Assembly: GCA_900155495.1 (NCBI GenBank) | Contig: FTLJ01000816.1 | Location: forward strand, 1 to 46,740 | Origin: Porogramme epimiltina | Taxonomy: Eukaryota; Basidiomycota; Agaricomycetes; Polyporales; Polyporaceae | DNA: 46,740 nt | Reading direction: 5' to 3' | In this document: piece by piece, positions 11,301-21,455 of the stretch | How positions within the stretch are numbered: position 1 is the first letter of the stretch | Layout of the letters: every line of letters begins with the position of its first letter | Translations under genes and position numbers: made by a program | The notes under the pieces: generated by a model | Seen by the model: only the letters and a program-made list of their open reading frames with translations | Told to the model about the DNA's origin: nothing | Database searches by the model: none

Positions 11301-13775
11301 GGACGGGGAGGGCAGCCGCGCGTAGACCCCAGCCGTAGCCGTTCCCGCGTAGCCGTCCGCGCGCTATCTACCCCCGTCCCGCCGAAGCCAAAATCGCGAG
11401 AGCCACTGTGGTCGATTCCGGAGATGCTCAACTTGACGGTCGCGGCGTCGGAGGTGGCAAGCGAAGGGATGATGTCATACGACCCAACGAGCCCGACCCA
11501 CAGCGATGCGGTCCTCCAATCGTCCCTCTACCTCACAAAGCTCGTCGAGATCCTCGAAACGGAGAAGGACTGGGAGATCTTGTCGTACGTCTTGTGTCAC
11601 CTCCCCGCGCAACTGGCGAACAAGCACCTCTTTTGCGGACCTCGATCGAAGAAGGCCGTGGGGAAGCTGCTGGCTATGCTATGCTCGCGCATATCGGATG
11701 GGTCGTTCGCGAGGCAGATCGAGCGATGGCCAGACGGGATCAACCCGCGCGACGCGCAGGGACTGGTGTTCCATACGCTCACCGTCTTGATCAGCTACAA
11801 GCGCTGCTTTGAGAACGCACAACCGCTTCACCACCTGGTAGAGGTCCTCCTACTCGGACTCAGTGGGCAGCCGTCAACACAGAAGTGCTGCCTCCATGCG
11901 CTCTCGCTCTCCGCTTTCGAGCTGCAGCCGTCGATGACCAAGTACCTCTCACGGATTATGGAAAGGCTCTCGCAGGTTATCTCCAACCCGGCTATCGCAG
12001 TGCACATCATCGACTTCCTCGCTATCGTCGGTTCGCAGCAGGCGCTATACGTCAACTTCACAGAGAACGACTTCAAGATGGTCTTCGCTGTCGCGCTCAA
12101 GTACCTCGAGCACCACAACCGGCACGATACCGCACTCTCTATCTCATGGGCGTTGTCGCAACACGTCTGCATCATGTCCTACTACATCATGTACGAGTGG
12201 TTCCTCGCCGTCGACATGCCCGACCGCCACCGCCACGTCAGCTACATCGTGCGTCAACTTCTCCTCGCCAACGGCACCAACGGCGACGTCGGCCCGCCCA
12301 CCGAGGTCGCATTCGACTGGCTCGCGCGTTACACGTACGCAAGCGCGGACCCGCGTCCGGCGAAATCCACACTGGACGAGATCGTGATGAACCCCGGCTT
12401 TCAATCTAAGGGCGCTGAGCCCGCGATCAGCGAGAAGACGTGGATCCTCGGAAACTCGGTGGTCACTATCCGCGCCCTCGCGAAGCGCGGCTGGATCGAG
12501 GTGCTTTCGCGCCGACCGTCGGGCCTTACCAAGTTCCTCGTGCGCTCAGAGAACGTGCCGATGATCCCGCTCGGCGACGTCGACCCGGACCTCGTGTCGG
12601 TCTCGGCGATGCTCATGATGGACCGCGAGGACGATGGAGATGATGGGGACGCGGTGACAGGCGACGCGGAGACGGAGGAGACGAACGGCAGCGCGCCGCC
12701 GACGTTGGTGCGTATATTGCTTAATGGCAGCTGGATGTCGTTTGATGCCGTGGTGTGCCCGCAGGACGACGTCAAGGACGCACTCAACAAGACTGCCTGC
12801 GCGCCGCATCAGGCGGCGCGGCCGGACCCTATCACGGGCTACGTGTGGAGTCTCAGTGCCCCCTCGCAGAGGCGGAAGGAGGTGGCGATCGACCCGAGCT
12901 ATTTCGCATTACAGCTCTCGCCATATCCGGACCGCCGGCCTGTCAGTCGGGGGCGCCTCGTTACGAACAAGCAGAAGCTGGACGCGTTCTTGAGGACGTT
13001 CGACAGGATGCCCGTCATCGACACCCACAAAGTCGGTGTGATGTACGTCGCGCCTGGGCAAGAGGAGGAGTCAGAGATCCTGCGCAACACTCACGGTTCC
13101 CCCGCGTACACCCGCTTTCTCGAGGGACTCGGTAGGCTTATCTACCTCCGCGGGCAAGTCGACGTCTACGACGGCGGACTGGACCCCGATGTCGATGGCG
13201 AGTATGCGTACGCGTGGTGGGACGACATTGGCCAGATTTTGTTCCACACTGCGACGTTAATGCCCACCGGGAACGACGACCCGCAGTGCCTGAACAAAAA
13301 GGCGCACATCGGGAACGATCTCATCCGCATCGTCTGGAACGACTCGGGCAAGCCGTACAAGTTCGACACGCTTAAGACGCAGTTCCAGTTCGTGAACATC
13401 GTCATCGAACCTCACTCGCGTGGCGCGATCGCCGCGTTCTCGGACAGCGTCCACGAGCACGAATACTTCAAGGTCACGCTCCAGCGTGCGCCGGGCATGG
13501 TCGAGTTCACGCCGCTCGGGGACTTCAAGCTCATCTCTGCCGAGAACCTGCCGAAACTTGTGCGTCAGGTTAGCCTGCTGTCTGACTGGTACGTCACCGT
13601 ATGGAAGAGCACCGGCAACGACACCATGCGGGAGGAGGTCGTCACCAACTGGCGCTCACGCCTGGATGCGATTCGGAGGTTCCGCGATCAGGTGTTTGCG
13701 GCTAATCCGGCGTCTGAGGCGGAGGACAGCCTGACGAACCAGCAGCGGCTACGGGACTTCACGACGGCGTACTGA
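8376..13775 (+). CDS. TSC2: Tuberin (TSC2)-like GTPase-activating protein
   Basis: This is a GAP for the small GTPase Rheb, acting with TSC1 to restrain TORC1 (family knowledge). The frame encodes about 1,799 residues. A 54-nt GT-AG intron at 9986-10039 is a multiple of three and is read through in the open frame, so the real product is about 1,781 residues. The N-terminal and middle parts are helical HEAT-like sequence in the tuberin style, with a Ser/Pro-rich linker around 10660-10920. The C-terminus is a clear Rap/Ran-GAP domain: MPVIDTHKVGVMYV, then YAWWDDIGQILFHTATLMP, then KKAHIGNDLIRIVWNDSG. The Asn in HIGND corresponds to the catalytic Asn thumb of RapGAP proteins. It is tail-to-tail with GEN1, 292 bp apart. 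The ATG at 8376 follows a pyrimidine-rich leader and is the first in frame. Confidence 0.9.
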   Translation: MPSHNDESHRPARQRANTSFAFPGWRRGRAETTTPTPAPPQPLTSPLPHWEDLIKELSPPAVPSPHFARLLANSLADLGAHSPPPRLPVLLPVLANLCSPDSPATLQPIGCEILVTFLNFDQSVVSTADRLSCLSLLNASWSRELWECRTKALKAFIREGDRTIGVETQTLRMLEGWIRGAFDGFLRPRSELVPDDRLLCQRNVEHLTALLISLIRRPEFVSRLTEDDVAGVLELWEDLLDKALSVPSDFGLSPTASPVIEPQSSKTMSPPKLSLVHKRHHSSASLPKQSLLKHPADVIVDAYLTYLSERLVALAHSYLASIVPLLFRALAFYCSPLPRLSLEPSFGNENPLEPRIVETLQKLVAGPYASDCRRHMKRHFLPPREPEMDPLVSVQTSVGALRTLRMSMRTVLESRLARAYIEQASSMDYSPAGVPSHIAMERGLMERAWAKDETAAWDLTRFASALAQAAKRWILQAQEDTHNEIAPRKEDVLLEIAGIVRDVIQAMDGQGEDVDDEEVEAVGRITCELVVHLRSYRYVYLATSLLSQPLIVVPRTIHQDFAPISILRPNGPSPFLMSVATILSQDLRSTPLFPVLPSIILSVGDKLPDTDLSHVLSVMAERQCFSPTSLSWLDNWDNVLTMSGLFARNRSKTRRHAMGHLKSVWEFVKDIPAYRKPLASLVFDVWKQQHSGDGLEDNHVLVAWNLLADEAVLRLVEKHADDADTEACGAQDGFCEEILDFLLAMAHNQGQDDEDDAASIMTVDSAMPSPPVVSAPPNTTASSPIMSRVTTEYPTPRENQTSFMTILSSFTTAMPRSQSKPRRATNDMPTPIEAPSPILAPVDPQTCTPRSVGAVIALVSVFSQLVFTPLALSRCSLWHAKRVFEHLVELVSGAGSLRARLTVLQFLMRLRVGRDHRLYFARDEYDKDGHVASLAGLIGRAEGGTGTVEDMLKDDELRRARTRLPVERDGRRVSRGRGGQPRVDPSRSRSRVAVRALSTPVPPKPKSREPLWSIPEMLNLTVAASEVASEGMMSYDPTSPTHSDAVLQSSLYLTKLVEILETEKDWEILSYVLCHLPAQLANKHLFCGPRSKKAVGKLLAMLCSRISDGSFARQIERWPDGINPRDAQGLVFHTLTVLISYKRCFENAQPLHHLVEVLLLGLSGQPSTQKCCLHALSLSAFELQPSMTKYLSRIMERLSQVISNPAIAVHIIDFLAIVGSQQALYVNFTENDFKMVFAVALKYLEHHNRHDTALSISWALSQHVCIMSYYIMYEWFLAVDMPDRHRHVSYIVRQLLLANGTNGDVGPPTEVAFDWLARYTYASADPRPAKSTLDEIVMNPGFQSKGAEPAISEKTWILGNSVVTIRALAKRGWIEVLSRRPSGLTKFLVRSENVPMIPLGDVDPDLVSVSAMLMMDREDDGDDGDAVTGDAETEETNGSAPPTLVRILLNGSWMSFDAVVCPQDDVKDALNKTACAPHQAARPDPITGYVWSLSAPSQRRKEVAIDPSYFALQLSPYPDRRPVSRGRLVTNKQKLDAFLRTFDRMPVIDTHKVGVMYVAPGQEEESEILRNTHGSPAYTRFLEGLGRLIYLRGQVDVYDGGLDPDVDGEYAYAWWDDIGQILFHTATLMPTGNDDPQCLNKKAHIGNDLIRIVWNDSGKPYKFDTLKTQFQFVNIVIEPHSRGAIAAFSDSVHEHEYFKVTLQRAPGMVEFTPLGDFKLISAENLPKLVRQVSLLSDWYVTVWKSTGNDTMREEVVTNWRSRLDAIRRFRDQVFAANPASEAEDSLTNQQRLRDFTTAY
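9986..10039 (+). other. In-frame 54-nt intron in the TSC2-like gene
   Basis: The donor CG|GTATGT and acceptor CCAAG|GAC bracket 54 nt with no stop codon. Splicing joins RSY to RTIHQDF. The retained form would insert 18 mostly hydrophobic residues. Confidence 0.7.
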
Positions 13776-14067
13776 GACGCGATGTACGACCATGGATTCA
13801 TGACGGTTATGACGATGACGATACGGACTGTTGAACGGCACTGCACTACCCCATTCCCTTTCACCCCTCTCCCCCTTGCATTTTCATCTCCCATGTCAAC
13901 TCTTCTCCATCACACTTGGTCTCCAACGCATTGTGTAGCATTCCCCCCGCATCATCGGTTTCCTTAGTGCAGACATAGTCCTTAACACTACTTCGCACGG
14001 TGGTCAGAAATTGTTGGATAGTAGCAGAAGTATACATTGTATTCAAAATACACAAATCCCTAAATAA
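13776..14067. other. Tail-to-tail intergenic spacer
   Basis: This spacer holds the 3' UTRs of the TSC2-like and GEN1 genes. Nothing else is visible. Confidence 0.5.
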
Positions 14068-17000
14068 TCAAGTCAGATCGATAACGTCGTCGGGGTCGTA
14101 CATGCGGGGTGGCGGCTTGCGCGGAGCGGGTCCCGTCAATCCTGCCTTCGCTCTCGCAACCAGTAGAGGAGCAGGCTTCCGAGCCTGCACACGTGGAGGT
14201 GCTTCGTCTTCGGACCCGCTTGATATAGAAATGATGGACAAGTCGGCGGGGAGAGCTGCGGGCCTGCGGACTACGTCTGCAGGCCGCGATGCAGCCGGTC
14301 TAGCTGTGGGTCGGGGTGCGAGCTTGTGCTTCACGGGGGACGGCGAAGGGGCACGGTCCGACTCTTCCTCTTCGCGCGCCGAACTGTTACCCGCGTCCAC
14401 GTCGAAAGACCTGGGGGTCAGGGCCCTGAGAGCCTGCTTTCCCTTGGAAGGGGATGGAGAAGGCGGACGAGCGTCGTCGGACGACTCTTCCTCTTCTTGA
14501 CGAAGGGCCCCGTATGCAGCCGCCCTGGCCTTGCCCTTGTCCTGACGCGAACGCCTAGGCGACGAGTGCTTTTCTGATCGTCGTGGAGACTTCTGGAGCT
14601 GCGTTTCTCGCGGGGCGTCCGAGTCGTCCGAAGCCGTGAGGGTGGAGCGCGTCCTGGTGCGCGCGACCGAGAAGGACTGTGGAGAGGACGAGGACGCGAC
14701 TCGGTTGCTTGTTGCCACGAATGGATTGTCGTCAGCTGACGGTCCGTCGAGCTTGAATGTACTCAAGTCGATAGGGAAGGGCTGGAGCGGCCGTCGTTCT
14801 GGTGGTAGGGGACCGGGAACAGACCGCTTGGATGGAGATAGGCGGCCGGAGATGTTTTCGAGAGCGTCGAGGATGCGGCTGGATCCGGACCTGGATAGGT
14901 TTGTGGTCGCAGAAGCCGTTCTTTGCATTGAGGAGGTGGAAGGTGCGTTTCGCTGTGACATGCGAGAAGGGATTGACTTCGCCGGCCATTCGTCGTCCGT
15001 AGATTCGTCCATAACAAGTGCGTCCTTGAAAAGATCAAGCCCTTTCTGCTTGCTGGACGCGGCTTTGGTCGCCTTGGGAGCAGCGGCAGCGGCCGTGGGC
15101 TTCTTTGCAGGGAAGAACGCGTTGATCTGAGAAGAGTCTGGGCCCGAGGCGGCCGTCTTGCTCCGGCCTTTCGAGGGTGAAATGGCTGAAGGTTTGGTCG
15201 TCTTGGGTTTGGGTGGCGGGGGCGGGATGTCTGCATCTGAACCCGATTCCTCCTCCACTTCTGCTACCGCTGCGACAGCCATGGGCTTCTTAGCTTTCTG
15301 AGTACCACCTCCGCGGGTGCTCTTGCCCTTCCCGGCCTTCTTGTCCGCTTTCTTTTGTTGCACGTCTTCAAACTCCTCCACCAGCTCGGGTTCCACGATC
15401 TCGACCATGCAGGCAGGCATCCACATCCGGAGATGGCTCTCGGGCTCCGGCGGAGGCTTCTTGGTCTTCTTCCCTCCTTTCTTCCCGTCGCTGTCATCAC
15501 CGTCGTCTGAATCCGAGAGGTCTGGTGGAATGGCGGTACGCAGGCCCTTGATTCCACCTTCGCACAACCGCACTAGCTGCGCGGGCGCAATCTCCAAGCG
15601 ATACTCTAACACACTGTCTGTAGAAGCATGTCTCCGCGATGAATGGATCTTCACTATGAGCCGCTCTTCATCGTCTTCCTCGCCGTCTTCACCTTCCTGG
15701 CTCCCCGTACCCCGATGGGGCGTATTCAAAGCCATTGTAGAGAAATGTTTCGTGATCATGCTGGACGGCGTTCCCGGTGGTGCACGACGGGCCTTGCCGC
15801 TCTTGCGGGGTGTGACTGGGTCTAACGCAGCACCCCTCGCAGCGAGCGCGCCCCTCCTATCTTTCAGAATGGCCGCGCGCCGCAGGATACGCTGCACAGC
15901 GGACGGCCACAGGACGGTCCTGAAGCGCTTGATGATGATATCCTTGAGGCCCCATTCGAAGTACATCTCGCAAAGGCCCGCAATCCGGCCGAGGTCAGGT
16001 TCCTTATCCCAGTCGACGGCCGTATTCCTGTGCCCGGGACCCTTCTCTTCGGATGTGACAGGGTTCGTGTAGGACAAGAGGACCTCGACGTTCGGGATGC
16101 TCTCGTCGATGGCCTTGGAGAGCGCAACGCACCGTCGACCGAGGTGTCCACGCGAGTTCGTGCGGAGCTCGGCGCGCAGTTCCTCGCGCCAGCCGACGAG
16201 GAAGGCGTCCAGCGCAGAGGGCGAGAGTGTGCGGGCAGCTTGGAGGAGGCTGTCGCCGAATCCGCACTTGGCGAGGCCGTGTGCGATCGCGGGCCCGCAG
16301 TTTGCGAGGCCCTGGGAGTAGTCGCCTCCGCGGAGGACGCCGATGAGGATGAAGCCCCCGTGAGTGAGTTGGATGTCGTCGTGAACGAGTGCGTCCTTGG
16401 CGGCGTAAGTCATCACATGATTCCCGTCGTCCCTTCCTGCTGTGTTCTTGAGAGAGTGGCCACGATTGCCAGTAAGGTTTGTACTTGGGCTGCCGCAGAA
16501 GTTAGTCCTACACGTGGCATAATTGGTTGAGAACGTGATGCGCACTTGCGTACCACCAGGGAGGCCCCGAAAAGGAACGTGTCTGAGTCATCGGACAGGA
16601 TGGCGTCAATGACGCCGATACGGTTGAGATATGCGAGCTCGGCCTCAGCCTCTCCTGGGGCCTGAAATATGGAGTTGGTCATTCCGTGTTCGTAGGCAAC
16701 ATGGATATATATGAGCCACTAACCATCCTCCACTCGAACCCAAAGGCTGAGATGATCTCTTGCATGCCTTGGACCATCCAGTGGTTCTTGCCGCTGATAC
16801 GTTTTCCTCTCTTGATTTCTGGCCGCTTGGGTCCATCGAACACAAAAAGTGGGAGGAATGGCATGCTCATAAGTCGGGTACAGCGGAAGAAAAGTGTCCT
16901 GAGTTCAGGGTTTTCGCCTTCCCGACCGTATGTTGCGTGGTAGAACCAGATGCTAGCATCGATACCAATGCGAAAACCGCGTTTTCCGTCCGGATTCGCT

Positions 17001-17138
17001 TCGAAGCCATCTTTGACAGCGAGATGCGTCAGGGAGCGCATTTTCCCTGTGGGGCGCAAGATCTGGGGCGAGGGATAAGTAGACAGTTTAATACTAGATT
17101 GAGAGAGAACGTACATCCCAAAGGCCTTGAACGCCCAT
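14068..17138 (-). CDS. GEN1: GEN1/Yen1-type Holliday-junction resolvase (XPG/Rad2 nuclease family)
   Basis: This is a structure-selective endonuclease that cuts Holliday junctions and flaps in recombination repair. Four exons join in frame: 17138-17115, 17062-16724, 16661-16546 and 16489-14068, for 966 residues. The order is typical: N-terminal MGVQGLWDILRPTGK, XPG-N with GIDASIWFYHATYG and FVFDGPKRPEIKRGKR, XPG-I with APGEAEAELAYLNR and ILSDDSDTFLFGA, then the helix-hairpin region GVLRGGDYSQGL. Acidic metal ligands are all present. After SPSS/TPHRG comes the conserved fungal GEN1 block LRMWMPACMVEIVEPEL. A Ser/Arg-rich disordered tail of about 400 residues follows, with many SP/TP sites suggesting CDK control as known for Yen1 (inference). 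The first exon is only 24 nt, and the conserved MGVQGLWD fixes the start. Confidence 0.9.
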
Positions 17139-17941
17139 TTCTGAGACTATTATACAAGAAACACCCCTGTAGAAGGTCGAGGCAGTAAAATCCACAAGGA
17201 AGCCAGAACTCGAAAAGGCGAGCTGGGAGCACGCTGGAGGGTCCAAGCGCCGCGCGTCTACTCGATCCGCGGTTGGCGCGACACGTCGTGTCACGGTCAC
17301 GTGCCAGATATGTTTCGCGTCAAGCCAAACTAGGCAGGCGCTACCCACGCCGAGTTTGCCTGTGGCCAAGCCTGCAGTAAGTAACCAGTCGATAAACCAG
17401 TCGATGGTGTCTGCTGTGTAAGTACCGTAGCACAACAGCCAACAGCGAGGAGATGGTGACCTCAGGGCGCCATTACAGAGCCACTAACGGGAGCTGTAGA
17501 TTACTCAGGCATGCAGCTGAGCTCCCTGCGGTCGTCTCAACCCAGCGTATCCCCTTCCTTAACGGTTGTCAGAGCGATTGTGGAAGATTAAGGAAGATTA
17601 AGGAAGATTAAATATCTGCGTTCCGGGGGTACCGCATCATACTTCCAATAACAGATGCAGCTACAACGCAGCGACCGGCGTATCTCTGCGCCTTGCACCA
17701 CGCACCCATCTCCCGCCTCTCTGCTACGACACTTGCTAGCCACACCCGTTCGTTTTTCCCTCAACAAGCACGCGGATCTTGCGACGACATTTCGTCGTTT
17801 CCGGTGGCACATAATCACGGACGTGAATTGCATCAAATACGCGTCCCCAGAGTCCTAGGTAGGCCATACCCCTCTGCGCTCTATAGAGCCACACTATCTT
17901 CGCGGCTCACGTAGCATCAGGTCTTCCTCACTAGCTGGTCC
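17139..17941. other. Intergenic between divergent genes
   Basis: About 800 bp separate the GEN1 start from the next gene. Apart from the 10-bp tandem repeat at 17582-17611, I see no feature. It presumably holds both promoters. Confidence 0.5.
17582..17611 (+). repeat. Three tandem copies of a 10-bp unit (GGAAGATTAA)
   Basis: Three perfect head-to-tail copies lie in the GEN1 upstream region. They could be a microsatellite or a clustered factor site. The sequence alone does not decide. Confidence 0.9.
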
Positions 17942-20900
17942 ATGCCTGTGGTTCCAACAGCATCGTATTTAATCCCCGTCGATCGTTCACCCCACCGGAG
18001 CCATGGCGGCATGACCCTCCCCCTTGCGGTGCAAGCACTTGTCCAAAATCAAGTCAACCAGATCCTCAAAGAGACCCACCAACGTCAGTGGGATAGCTGG
18101 CACCATGACGATCTCAGGACAACATGCCGTTCGCTCCGACTCGTGGCCAAGCGGGACCTCGTGAGCAAAGTTCCTTCTCTCCTTTCGGGACATCTGGCAT
18201 CCTTCCTCCGCGACGACGCCTGGTCTCCCCTCTACATTCTTTCCGTGTGCATCCCACGCGACTCCCTCGTCGAATGCTCCTATGCCACTCCCTTCCGGTT
18301 GTACAATGTGATGTGGCAACGCGACACATCCAAGGCCATTTCCATCACTCTTTACAATAACCATCTCGATGTCAACAGCTCCTTCTCCCAGTTCGCCCAG
18401 GGTGCGCCCTCGACGAACTGCGGCTCAACATGGGCAGTTGGCAACAACGGCAACGGTTTCCTCAGAGCTTCCACATACCTAGTCAAGATGTTCGACAATA
18501 GCCCCGCCCAGGGAGCCCATAAGAAGAAAGAGCGTGCCTCCCAATTCGGCTTAGGCCTTAGGGTCGGTCATACGGTTGGAGGCTTGGTACATGATGAAGC
18601 CGCCAGCGGAAACCCAGATCAACTTGTACTGTGGCAAGAAGATCTTACCCCATACAGCTGGAAAGCTATTCAGGCTACTCCAGGTCCGTTGCTGTTTGTC
18701 GCTGTGTTCGCGTGGGTTGTGCTGAGCAACGATAGGCTTTCACTTCCCCTTCGAGCGAAAGACGAACACCGACAGCATTCAGCCTTCGTCTTATAAACGC
18801 CGCGTGAAAGACATTTACAAACGCAGGCTCGCTTTGAACATGTCCGAAAAGGCAGAAGAGTATATGCACACCGCACCCTCGGAACCGGACCACGAGCTTT
18901 CCCATGCAAATGTCGACGACGTTCTCGTGACGGTCTACTCTCTCGCAGCTGGAAGTCATGAACTGGATGTGGAGGACCTCCTCTCAGCAGTATATGGCGT
19001 TTTCCCCGTCACACAGCAAGCGTGGTCAATTCCTCCTGAAGAACCCCGCGTGATGTTCATTAAACCTCCTGCCTCTGAGCATACCACCATCACAAGTCCA
19101 AGGTTCTATTATCGCAACTACCTCGTGCCATTTGGGCCCGCGCTCAGAAGACTTACTGTTAACTACTACGATGACCTCAGCATTTCCTCCTCCGGTCTGG
19201 GTGTCAACACCACCGGGACTCTCTTTGAGCGCTACTGCAAGAATCTTGGAGAAGCTACGGACATTGCCATCCGGACAGACATCTTTTTAGGACATGAGCT
19301 TGCACAGGAAATCATCGCTGAACCATCTTCGGGCCTCCTTTATGGGCTTGGACGCAACCTGGACAATTTCATCACCAGTGACCGTCGAACCTCGCACGAC
19401 GACGACGGAGAGGCGTATCGGGTGGCGTTCGAGAGTGCTTGGGCGCCCGTAACCTATGCGTCAACCGGCGAGAGACCACAACAACGATTTTATCCGTACG
19501 AAGCGCACTCGTTCAAAGCAGAACACGATCAGCGCATAATTGCTAGCGTCGGCCTGAAACCCGTTGCCGTCTCTCCTCTTGTCAACAGAATCCTCCAGCA
19601 AACGGGTGCGTTTCCGCCCATCTTCAAGCACGCAGAAGGCCTTCTCCGGTCCGCACCTCGGGCGGAGGCTACAGAGCGCCCTTCCGGAATCGACATTCTT
19701 GAGAGGTCGCTAAAGAAGCTATTCCCGGACCTCAGCGGGGACTTCCTGTCCCTCCGGCGCTACGAGCATAGCTACCCCCTTGTTATGTGGGACGAAGGAA
19801 CGCGAAGCTTCGTCATGAGCATTTTTGCGACACATGCGTGTAAGCACGGTAGCGGAGACGGCAACGACGTGGACGGTAGCGCAAGTACCGTGACTCGGCC
19901 TTCAGAAACAGCCGCATGCCTATGCTGGGTCGGACTGGCGCTCCACAAGGCCGTCTCAAGCTGGAGGTCGAAGAACAGACGTAGGTCTGACATGGATTCT
20001 ACGGCCGAGGATCCCGGTCCAGAGGGAGTAGGATTCGTATCAGACCAACAGGTGTTTCACGTCCTCATGAACGCCTACGCCGCAGCCGGCGCAGGCCCCA
20101 TAGTGATGGCCCCTCCCCTTGAACTCCGTACCAACTCGGGACCCTCAGCAGCCTTACAAAACGCACTGGAGAGCGGCGGGAGCGATCGTGAGGCCCCGGC
20201 GTCCTCATCGCACACGGCAGCCCCCCAGGGACAGAGCGTAGAACCCCCTTCTCTGTACGTCGGCTTGTCCCTTGAATCTCTCCTGACGAGTGCTGACAGA
20301 GTCGTCGTCGTCCCCTCAGTCCTCCTCGCTTCCGGCGCGCTCTTGGCGCAGAAAGGCGACTCGGCAGTAGCGCCGGCCCCAGAGACGGTCCCACGGATCC
20401 GTACGCGGCCATGGGAGACTTTCTCGAGGACCTCGTCGGCAACGTCCTGAGCGCAAAGGAGGCGCTCTGGGGGCGCGTCGCAGCCGCGCCTGCGCGACAC
20501 GCGGAGGAGGTCGAGGGTCTCCGTGCGGAGCTCGCCGCGGCGGCGGAGGCGCTGCGCGAGCGGGAGGGAGCGCTGGACGCGGCGGCGAGAGAGAGGGATG
20601 AGGCTAGGTGGGAGCGGGACGAGGCGCGGGAGGCGCTGGACGGGATGAAGGGGGAGATGGACAAGGCGAAGCAGGAGTGGGAGGAGCAGATGCTAGCGAC
20701 GGAGCAGAGGCTTAAGCGCGCGTGGAGGGAGGCAAGGGAGGAAACGGCGCTGGTGAGAGAGGAGAAGAGGAAAGTCGAGAGGAGGAAGGAGAAGCTGGAG
20801 GAGAAGCTGGAGAGGATGCGGGAAACCAACGCGGCTATACAATCATTGCTTGGGGAGATAACTCAGAGGGAAAGGGAGGGCAGCGTGGACTCGGACGCGC

Positions 20901-20965
20901 AGATTGACGTGGACGAGTGGGCCTCAGGGTCGCGACCGGCGAGTAAGCGGAAACGGACCTCTTAG
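17942..20965 (+). CDS. Uncharacterised protein, weakly GHKL/MORC-like, with C-terminal coiled coil
   Basis: Three long open blocks lie in order and are best explained as one gene: 17942-18715, 18783-20387 and 20429-20965 (phase 0 throughout, about 971 residues). Block 1 has a predicted helix LAVQALVQNQVNQILKE, a strand SITLYNNHLDVN, then GSTWAVGNNGNGFLRAS and FGLGLRVGHTVGG. The Gly-rich spacing is reminiscent of the ATP lid of GHKL ATPases, but I cannot confirm the N-box or the DxGxG motif. Block 2 is mixed alpha/beta with no motif I know and a variable Ser/Gly-rich end. Block 3 is a highly charged coiled coil ending in a basic KRKRTS. Both junctions are weak: intron 1 (67 nt) uses GTTGTG, and intron 2 would be only 41 nt. 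The coiled coil also has its own ATG at 20411. A separate gene or a frameshift is possible. Confidence 0.5.
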
Positions 20966-21455
20966 TCATGACTGTGCATGGACGATGTGTGTTCGTCTCT
21001 TTCTTGCTGTGAAGTATGCTGTCAAACTGCTGCTATCTTGTCGCTGTACCGATTGTACTTTAGTGTATCTCCATCTAGCTTGCTGTGACCCTATAATACT
21101 ATGTAAGCATTGTTTGAGTAGACGTGTATGCTACATATAGCACTTGGTAAATTGCCCGTATTCTTCACCCAACGCAGGATCTCTACTCAGCCGAATTGTG
21201 TGCACAGTTAAAGGGCGACGACTACGACTGACCGCGGGAGTCCACGGTTCGCCGGGGGATCGCACAATACTAGTGGGTACGGGTCGAATTTTGTCTGTAT
21301 TTTCCGCGTCTTTTTCTGTTCTACGTATTTTCTATATGTACGAAAAGTCCGAGCCCAGTTGCACGCGGCGTATACAACACCAAACATTCGTCCGTCCGTC
21401 ACAATCCGTCATCCTGTCGCATTTGTCCGAGGGGCGATAGGCCGGCGCGGGTTAC
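20966..21455. other. Tail-to-tail intergenic spacer
   Basis: This is AT-richer sequence between the coiled-coil stop and the PAN3 stop, consistent with 3' UTRs. No gene is seen. Confidence 0.5.
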
